Source: Globisporangium splendens (lineage: Eukaryota > Oomycota > Peronosporomycetes > Pythiales > Pythiaceae). Taken from it: a DNA stretch of 64,000 nucleotides. Below are positions 56,443-64,000 of this stretch, one piece after another. The stretch spans positions 1,508,706 through 1,572,705 of the forward strand of contig VFIW01000006.1 of assembly GCA_006386115.1 (NCBI GenBank). The letters run 5' to 3'. How positions within the stretch are numbered: position 1 is the stretch's first letter; each line of letters begins with the position of its first letter. The notes below the pieces were generated by a model. That model had not been told where the DNA came from, ran no database searches, and worked only from the letters and a program-made list of their open reading frames with translations. A program made the position numbers and the translations under genes.

Positions 56443-56546
56443 CACCGGTTAGCATGCCGGTATACCCTCGCCATCGGTATTCCAGCCAGTATATATACCG
56501 ACAAGTATGCTGGTAATGATTTCGTCATCGGTATCAATACCGGTAC
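56443..56546. promoter_or_regulatory. TACCGGTA / CGGTATCAATACCG elements in a divergent promoter
   Basis: ACCGGT at 56443, GCCGGTATACC at 56456-56466 and the perfect palindrome CGGTATCAATACCG at 56528-56541, overlapping TACCGGTA, lie between two divergent start codons. The 14-bp palindrome differs at one position from that at 2082-2095. Repetition and dyad symmetry suggest binding of a dimeric factor. Confidence 0.5.
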
Positions 56547-56691
56547 AAATTTCTTCTTCCTTCCCTCCTCTCGCTCTTCCCTTCCCCCACTTTTTTTCAA
56601 ACCGCGAGCGTACTGATTCGAGTTCATTCTCCGTGAAATCTCATTCATTAGAGAATACCCCCACGCGCGCGAATAACCGACTGCCTGACAC

Positions 56692-59322
56692 ATGGCTCCA
56701 GCCACCCCGCAGCCAGCGGCTACGACTCCAACGGCGGCACCAGCGCCAGCGTCAGTGGTTCCGGCCGCTGCACCAACCCCAGCAGCTCCGTCTGCCACGA
56801 CGCCCGCCAAGACCGATGCACGCTCGCCAGCAGCAGCGTCACCTGTGACTGCGACTCCAGCACCGATCCCAACGCAGGACATCGTTGCGGACTCCCACGG
56901 TGCCGTGAGCGCGCCGGCTGCACCGTCCCCCACGCAACGCAAGGCTGCTGCTTCTCGCAAGGTCTTGGTCGTGGGCGGGGCTCCGCCGCGTTCTGCGGGT
57001 CCGGCTGCTGTCACTGCTGCTACGATGACTGCTGTTGGTACAACGTCAGCTACTACGAGTGCGAATGACGCTGCTGCTCCTGATGCTGTTCCCGGTCCAC
57101 CCGTGCCGAACTACAGCCGTCTGGACGAGACGGATCTGAACGAGGCCCGCGCGCTGGGGCTGCTGCGACCCGACATGGAGGTCAACAGCGATCCGAGCAT
57201 GTCGGATTTCGGCATCGCGTACGAAAAGAAAGGCGGCACCAAGGCTGCCGGATGCGGCTCCGACGTGTTTGCGACCCAGAAGAACCTCCAGGAACGCTGC
57301 AAGCAGTTTGCCATGCAGCGTGGGTTTCAGTTGATCGTCGCGGGTTCGAGTACGCGCACAGATGGCGGCGGCAACGTCAAGTACAAGTGCAAGAAGCTGC
57401 ATGGGCAGCAGTTCTTTGACCCGAACACGCCCGCGGTCGATCTGCAATGTCCATTTTACATCAACGGATACGGCAAGGGAGCCGCGTGGAAGATCACGCG
57501 CGCGTGCTTTTTGCACAATCATTACAAGTTCATTGGCTGGCGGCCAGCGGTGCAAGGCACTCCGGCGCCACAGAACGGCGACACTGATGCACTGATGCCT
57601 GGTGCAGACGGCAACGGCACGTCAGTGACGGCACCATCCACCAAGGAGAAGAGCCGCGCGACTACGCAGCGCAACACGACGCTCTCGACCAGAGCCCTGT
57701 GCCAGATGGTGACCGAGGAAGTGGACAAGTTTCCGGCGCCGGCGATGGTCATGTCGAAGCTTGATGGCAAGATGATCAAGCGCATCCTGCTCAGCCGCGG
57801 CCACACGATTAACCACATGATGGCGTCGCGTATCAAGCGACACTTGCAGGACGCGCGGATCAAGGCGATCCGATCGTCGTTCCAACGGCTCGAGAGTTAT
57901 CTCAAGGTGGTCGCGGAGAAGAACGAAGGTTCAGTGTACCGCGTTGAGACTGCGGAGCAGGGTGTCTTCAAGCGCGCACTGTTCATCCCGAGCGCGACGA
58001 TGCATACGCTCAAGCACTGCCGCAAAGTGATCGCGCTAGATCACATCACGCTCGCGTGGCAAGAATTGGACCCGACGTTGGGCAAAATCGAGGACGACGA
58101 GAACGATGACACCCTCTGTGGCGTGTATCTCAAGGCGATGTCGAAGGACTTTAACGACCAGGTGATCACGTTCGCGCTTGCGCTCGTAAGCGAGGAAAGT
58201 CAGGAGAACTGGGAGTGGTTCCTGAGCGCGATCGAGGCGACGAATACCGTGAACCTGAGCGACTACGCCGTCGTCGCTGGTCGCGCGCGTGGCCTCCAGC
58301 AGGCGCTGCAAACGGTCTTGCCGCACTCGAGTCACCACTTCTGCATGCGCCGCATCGTCGAGGAAGAGCTCATGGTGAACAAGAAGATCCCGCTCACACC
58401 TGAGAAGAAGAAGCGCATTTATGAGCTGGCGCGCAGCGAAAGCGAGAGCGAGTTCAACACGTTGCGCGCAGAGCTTTTGCGCACGAACGAAGCCGCGATC
58501 CAGTTCCTAGACGGGTTGAACAAAGCCAATTGGGTCAAGTACGCGTTCCTGGAAGCCCACCGCAAGCCAACGTTCAATGAGATCACGTGCGATCTGTCCA
58601 TGTCGCTGGGCAACGAAGAGCTCTTCTCGGTGAGCCCCGCCCACATTGCCTGGTTTGGCGAAGACCCTGTGCGAAGCTCGCAGCCACTGCGAACGTTCAA
58701 CCAGTATTTTATGAAACTCGCGGAGAATTTCCACCATCGTCGTCAGTCGGTCGAACACCGGTCGCCGCACGAGCTTGTCCCGATGCGGTTCGCTCAACTG
58801 GAGCAGAATCTGCAAGGCAGTCAGCGCTGCGAGGTACGATTAGCTTCCCCTTTACCTCTCGGTATCTCATCTGTCGGCGTTTGAACCATTGTCTGATTTA
58901 TTTACTTTGTTTCGACTATGTAGTCTATCCCGTGTGCTAATGGTGCGTACATGGTGCGATCGCTCGGACAAATGCGTCCTCAGATGTACGACACGTGGCG
59001 CCACGTCAACCTGCTCGACTGGGAGTGCACGTGTCAGGAATGGCAAGATCGCCTTTTCCCTTGCGTGCATGGTATCCACGCCGCCGAGCTCGACCGTCGC
59101 CGCATTGATTCGCTCTACGACATCAAGCAGAACTCCGTCGAACACTACATCGCGAGCTACTCGACTAGCTTCACGCCGTGGCCCATGGACGCTGCGACGC
59201 TGGAGGTCAACGTCGACCTGAAGACCCCACTGGACATCATCTACGGCAACGACCCGAACAACCGACGGAAACCAGGTCCGCGTCCAAAGAACAAGAAAGC
59301 GAATCGCTCGGTGGAGGCGTGA
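56692..59322 (+). CDS. MULE-transposase-derived SWIM zinc-finger protein, probably domesticated (2 exons)
   Basis: Exons 56692-58833 and 58924-59322 encode 846 residues. A Pro/Ala/Thr-rich leader (1-150) precedes a FAR1/FLYWCH-like zinc region (DLQCPFYINGYG, ACFLHNHY). The MULE core follows: VIALDHITLAW near 448 with the first catalytic Asp, KDFNDQVITFALALVSEES, and ENWEWFLSAI. Where active transposases have the second Asp (T/S-D-R), this reads AVVAGRARGLQQAL near 529, and the nearby C-x2-H is C-x2-R. The SWIM motif is intact (ECTCQEW, FPCVHG). An AT-hook-like end (RRKPGPRPKNKK) closes the protein. One clean intron, full length and no visible inverted repeats argue for a host gene, perhaps a transcription factor. 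Confidence 0.8.
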
Positions 59323-59472
59323 TCATGAGGGTGGCTTGAAGTGCGCCTTGGAGTTTTGCTTTGGATATAGTTTGTGTTGTTATTGCTTTACCTGCACATA
59401 TTCATATCAGTGTTTGTTCTTTATGGTGTTGCCCATTATTGCGTGTTTTACCTATTTCTATTGAGTCGAGTC

Positions 59473-62075
59473 TTACCTTTTTCGGCCAAGAAAGCACGAC
59501 GGACACGTGTAATTGCTTGCGAATTGGGCGAAAGACGGCGGCAAATGCAGGCAGTCAAGGTGAAAGTGGCTGGCGCACGCTGTGCAAATAATGTAACCTG
59601 TCGCCTCCAGCTTCGTGACCATGACCCCACATTCCAAGCATGGATGGCTGTGTGTGACGTCGCTCGCTGTTTTCATTCGAGACAAAACAGCACACAAAGT
59701 CAGCAAAAATCTCCAGGTTTGCATATCGCAGCAATGAAGCAACATACCTTGCTGCTTTTGGTAGAAATCCTTTAAGCTGCTTTCGAGCTGGGAAAGCAAA
59801 GTCTCTTGCTTTTCCAGGTTGGCGACAAAGTCCTTGGCTGATACCAGTGGATATAAATGCGCTTCGTCTTCGAAATGATGCCTTTATTCGCGAGCACAAC
59901 AAGATTCAGTGTTTATATCAATTCACCAGCAATTTCATCAAGAATGCGCAAGGCGACACATACCTCCTTGCAATTCGACAAATCCGCTCAATCCCCGACC
60001 ACGTACGGGCTGTAAATCCATCTGCGCTCGGTGATTCGTGTGACTTCTTGATGTGATATCGCAGAAACCGCCGAGCTAATACGAACTGATGGACGTGCTC
60101 AAGATCTTCGACTTTAACTGTATCCAGGTACTTTGTCACCTCGTCACGAGGACGTTTTCGCTCGAGGAGTCTGATGATTGGGATGGCGAGCGGTCGATAC
60201 AGCAGTGACTCTTGCAATGCACAATGCACAGAGGAGCCAAAGTCTTGGTGCGTATACGTGGCCATGGCTGGTATTGCTGACTTAGCTTCCGATACTTCAG
60301 CGTTATGCTCCAGAAACAACGCTCGCAGCTTGTATCGCATCGATGATGACACCAACGGGGAAAATATTCTCTCCAGGAACCTCGTTGGCGACGGAGCCGA
60401 TTTGTGAGGGTCGACAACCAGCTTTCGAACTTCGGTGGCAAAGTAAGCTCTGCACAGCTGGATTTCGTGTTGAGCATGCGGATCTCTGGAGCCGAATGCT
60501 GCAAGGTATATCCGCTCTGCTTCTTCGCTGAGCGTATCTGGGTTCCTGTAAAGCATGGACTTGTCATTGAGCACATCAACCAATTCTCGAAGAATCTGGG
60601 CTTCTACATTGCCACTGGCGGAGTTCTGTTTCAGATCTCGCAGCATCTGGAGAGTGTGACTCATCATCATATCATAATGTCGGAGGATGTTGTCGACCAA
60701 CTTCTCTGTATGCCTGTTTCTTACGTACTGCAGACTCAAACACGACAGATCAAAGCTTTGAAACCGGACGCTTTTCTTCATCAACGACGGCTTGGATCCG
60801 CGTCGTTGACCATTTTGCAATGAATGACTTGCCACATCTTTGTCTTGGGATTGTGCGAGCGCTTCGCAATTGGCGATTCCCAGGCAAATCTTGTTGACAG
60901 TTTGAAATGGGTCGACAGGAGATTGATCGGAGCTAGAGTTTTGCTGATAGATGCACACAATTGAGTCAGTGTTCCATGTGAGAGCATGTCCCAAAACTAA
61001 AATCGAGACAGGTATACGAGCGGACCTGCAAAAACTCTTCCTGGATGTGACGTAGCGAGTTCAGGACCACAGCGAAGAGAGCACCCGATATCGTGTTTGT
61101 CCCGAGCAATTGATCGCAAACGACCGTGAGGTAATCGGCTGGAACAGTTGCATCTGGTTGGCTTGCTTGAATCCGACGGCTTTGTCTCGACGGTGGGGTA
61201 CCTGTCAGTCGTCGGAATCGTGTGGATCTCCTTTTCGCTGGTGATATAACGATCTTCTGCGGCGTCACAGGCTCCTTCTCCTCGTCTTTCTTACCGATGC
61301 AATTGACGAAATCAGCGAGCAACGACCGGTTCTCTTTCTCTGGCTCGCCTTTCGGTTTGTCGTCTGCTTCTCTGGACTCCTCTTTCGCTGCAGCACTCCC
61401 ACTCTTTCGCTCTCCGGACTTTTTGCTGCGCTTCGCAGGCTGTGCTGATTTCGTTGGCGTGTCAAGCGTAAACCCACCTGTGCTGGGGTTCTCCAGCAGC
61501 GTCAAACGCGACACACGCTTCTGTTTCTTGCTGTCCTTTCTGGGACTCGGAGTGCTCGGGACGATCTCATCAATAATGATGTCTGCAGTCGAAATCGCTT
61601 TCTTACCACTTGACGGCACTGCATGGTAAGAACTCGCTTTCTGTGTTTTCCGCTTGCGTGGAGTCTCCATGCTTCGCTCGCGCGGAGCACCACTTCCAGC
61701 TCCTGTACCATCGACCGGTTGCACCTCGCCATCTTGATTACCTGTACCAGTCGCACCGCTGCTGCTTGCAGACCCTTTCGCTGTCATCGACAGGTTCATC
61801 TGCTTCAGCTCCTTCCGCGTCGGCGACACCTGCGACGGAACCAAGGACGGCGCTGCTATCGTCGTGACCCCGCCATCATTGTGTCCTTTTGGCGGCACGT
61901 CTGCGCCGTCCGCTTTCGCATCGCCACGGTCGCTCGTCGCCTGAGGCGCTGCCGGCTTCCCCTGTACCTCGTCCACAGGCGCTGCTGCTGCTGCCGGAGG
62001 CGCTCTCTTGGGCTTGATCTTGAGCGGCGTGGCCACGAAGCGCTCGTAAATCGCGCTCGCGTCGTCGCTCGCCAT
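59473..62075 (-). CDS. Large nuclear protein with C-terminal PHD-like finger (multi-exon)
   Basis: The first exon (62075-61027) encodes a basic, Ser/Pro-rich region with several nuclear-localisation-like clusters (RKRKTQKAS, KDSKKQKR, AKRSKKSGERK) and repeated S/T-P sites. It splices in phase 0 into a long helical exon (from about 60954; KICLGIANCEALAQSQ, RHTEKLVDNILRHYDMMM, FLERIFSPLVSSSMRYKLRA). Short exons then lead to a Cys/His-rich end: HPCLECGVMV, YIICTACASHFHLDCLHLPP and YTCPSC, which has the C4-H-C3 spacing of a PHD-type finger. ATG 62075 is chosen over an upstream ATG at 62159 that adds a Cys/Arg-rich leader. I cannot name an orthologue; a chromatin-associated role is inferred. Confidence 0.72.
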
Positions 62076-62827
62076 GCTTCTCGTGCTTTTGCAATGGACA
62101 CTCGCGCATTTTTGAATTCGGAAACCACGGTACCCGCGCTCAAAATATCTATATTCCATCCAATCAAGAAGCGAATTGCAAAAAGGTTACTCTTACTGGC
62201 TGAAAACCAACTACAGAATTAATGGAACCGAGAATGTTGGTCCATTTTAAGCAGTGTGTCGCTACGTGTTGTGAACTTTCGCATACGACCCGTGTTGATC
62301 CAACTCACGAACGAGTGGTGTCTAAAAATACATGTTTCATTTCCTCTTGTCTCCAACAAGTGTACAAAACAGTCGAGGACGCACAGCCTCAAGCATACAA
62401 ATTTCAAGTGCGCTCCTGTATTTTATCGCTCCTCAAGGTCCGCATTCGCACTAAACAGTGCCTGTCGCGACTGTTTCTTTCCCTCGTGATCGCTTTCTCT
62501 CCCTCTTTTGTCGGACCCTCTGCTGGTTTCTGTCATTCCTGTATTGCTGGCCGTTAAGCACCGTCGCGTTGCTGCTGCTGCCATCTACAGCTCGACCGCG
62601 TTCGCTCTCGCTGCTCGCTCCCGCCGCTCGCCCCTTCCGCCAGACCCCGTTGCGCTCTCTGCAGCTGTGCATGCGTTTGAAAATTCAGTCGCGTCAGTTT
62701 GAAACGAGTTTTGCTGCCCCCTGGAAGAGAAAAAAGAGTAATCACCATCGGCAAAAGCACCTGGTGACCTTATAACGCCTCTTTCCCCCAAAGTTTGTAA
62801 GAGAAATTCGACCAAAAATAAGACACG
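62076..62827. other. Divergent promoter region
   Basis: 752 bp between the PHD-like gene and eIF5. The stretch before eIF5 is pyrimidine-rich (several CTTTCCC and TCTCTCCC runs), as expected for a strongly expressed housekeeping gene. No repeat of the ACCGGT type was seen. Confidence 0.4.
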
Positions 62828-64000
62828 ATGGCGACGATGAACATTGCCGGCACCCAGGCGGTCGACGACCCCGAGTACCGTTACAAGATGCCGCGTCTGC
62901 TGGCCAAGATCGAGGGCCGTGGCAACGGCATCAAGACCGTGGTTGTCAACTGCCAAGACATCGGCACGTCGCTGCATCGCTCGGCGGCCGAAGTGTGCAA
63001 GTTCTTTGGCTGTGAGCTCGGCGCGCAGTCCAAGTACGACGAGAAGACCGACCGTGCGGTCGTGAACGGCGCGTTCGATGCGTCGATGATGCAGACCCAC
63101 CTGTCCAAGTACATTGAAGGCTTCGTGCTCTGCCCGCAATGCCGTCTCCCGGAAACCAAGTACAAGTTCAAGGGCCAGATGATCTTCCACAAGTGCTATG
63201 CGTGTGGTGCCGTGGAGCCGGTCGACATGAACCACAAGCTCACGACGTTCATCTTGAAGGAGCACACGGCCGTGAAGCGCAACAGCAAGGACAAGGACAA
63301 GAAGGATAAGAAGGACAAGAAGAAGAAGAGCAAGGACGAACCGGAGAAGGAGGAAGGCGCCGAAAAGAAGGAAAAGAAGGAAAAGAAGGAGAAAAAGGAG
63401 AAGAGCAGCAGCAAGGACAAGGACGGCAAGAAGGAGAAGAAGAGCAAGAAGAGCAAGGACAAGGAGGCCGACGACGACGATGTTGAGTGGCACACGGACC
63501 TCTCGCCTGAAGCCGTCGCGGCCCGTGCTGCCGAAGCCGAAGCCATTGAGGCTGCTGCTCGTGCTGCCATGCAAACGTCTGCCGAGGAAGAAGAAGTCGT
63601 TGCTACCTTGGACAACTTGGAAGTCGACGATGAGAACGCGCTTGAATCCGCGGTCTCCAACTTGCAGCGCTTCTTGGAAGGCAGCCACTCGGAAACCGAG
63701 ATCTTCGAGGAGCTCTGCCGTCAGCAGACGTACACGGCGCTTCCGATCACGGACCGTCTCGTCATTTTCTTCCGCGCTGCGTTCACGAACCAGATCCTGT
63801 CGAGCAACCAGGTCGCCAAGTACGCACCTGTGCTCGAGAAGATCATCGACGGCCACCACTCGCAGTACCAGCTCATCGCGCTCAGCGAGCACTTCTGCGC
63901 CGTGCAGCACACCGAGTTGATGTCGTCGTTCCCGATCCTGTTGAAGCTGTTGTACGACGAAGACTTGTTGGAAGAGGAGACGCTGGTCGCGTGGGCGAAC
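62828..64000 (+). CDS. EIF5: Translation initiation factor eIF5 (partial, runs off right edge)
   Basis: eIF5 is the GTPase-activating protein for eIF2 at start-codon recognition. 391 residues are in the window, without introns. The N-terminal domain starts with the conserved YRYKMPRLLAKIEGRGNG, including the catalytic Arg (residue 18). A zinc ribbon follows at C102-x2-C105 and C123-x2-C126. Residues about 150-220 are an unusually Lys-rich insertion (KDKKDKK, KEKKEKK). A C-terminal W2/HEAT domain begins near 300 (LQRFLEGSHSETEIFEELCR) and continues past the edge; WAN at the end belongs to it. Strong codon bias. Confidence 0.95.
   Translation, partial: MATMNIAGTQAVDDPEYRYKMPRLLAKIEGRGNGIKTVVVNCQDIGTSLHRSAAEVCKFFGCELGAQSKYDEKTDRAVVNGAFDASMMQTHLSKYIEGFVLCPQCRLPETKYKFKGQMIFHKCYACGAVEPVDMNHKLTTFILKEHTAVKRNSKDKDKKDKKDKKKKSKDEPEKEEGAEKKEKKEKKEKKEKSSSKDKDGKKEKKSKKSKDKEADDDDVEWHTDLSPEAVAARAAEAEAIEAAARAAMQTSAEEEEVVATLDNLEVDDENALESAVSNLQRFLEGSHSETEIFEELCRQQTYTALPITDRLVIFFRAAFTNQILSSNQVAKYAPVLEKIIDGHHSQYQLIALSEHFCAVQHTELMSSFPILLKLLYDEDLLEEETLVAWAN

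Noticed and set aside
62585..63910. 441-residue minus-strand open frame rich in Leu.
   Set aside because: Antisense shadow of eIF5; the Leu runs are the complement of the Lys-rich insert.

Overview
The window looks like nuclear DNA of an oomycete, probably a Pythium- or Phytophthora-like species. Genes are tightly packed on both strands. Introns are short (about 50-130 bp, GT-AG), coding DNA is GC-rich, and products are eukaryotic housekeeping proteins. Lineage markers include DOMON-ferric reductase fusions and a MULE-derived protein. The species call is an inference. No CRISPR array, operon, rRNA or convincing tRNA was seen.

Layout. 1-10 kb: the tail of a membrane-protein gene, then PDCD2-like, Mic10, an FHA protein, a YEATS/GAS41 subunit, an inverted pseudogene related to the left-edge gene, a zinc-ribbon/RAP protein and a lysine-rich protein. 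10-20 kb: two gene-poor stretches around a LEA-2/DUF3712-like membrane protein and a tail-anchored protein; the second stretch carries a large imperfect inverted repeat. 20-29 kb: three tandem DOMON-ferric reductase genes, two of which share an identical 1.56-kb block. 29-38 kb: MND1, dephospho-CoA kinase, F-box/SPRY, YjbQ/UPF0047, F-box/ankyrin and TPR genes. 38-49 kb: condensin subunit NCAPH, a TMEM184-type membrane protein, a Tim21/Coa1-like mitochondrial protein, a chorismate mutase-prephenate dehydratase-like fusion, and a small mitochondrial protein that resembles the M domain of SRP54/Ffh. 49-64 kb: poly(A)-binding protein, a BART-domain protein, an RCC1 protein, an unidentified mitochondrial membrane protein, a MULE-derived SWIM protein, a PHD-like nuclear protein and the 5' part of eIF5.

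Most neighbours are functionally unrelated, as expected for a compact eukaryotic genome. The ferric reductase array is the one real gene cluster. A possible common thread is a palindromic TACCGGTA / CGGTATCARTACCG element. It occurs in three promoter regions, each beside a gene with a predicted mitochondrial product (Mic10, the SRP-M-like protein, and the membrane protein at 55.5-56.4 kb).

Exon coordinates were derived by hand from frame continuity and GT/AG sites. No alignment or database search was run.
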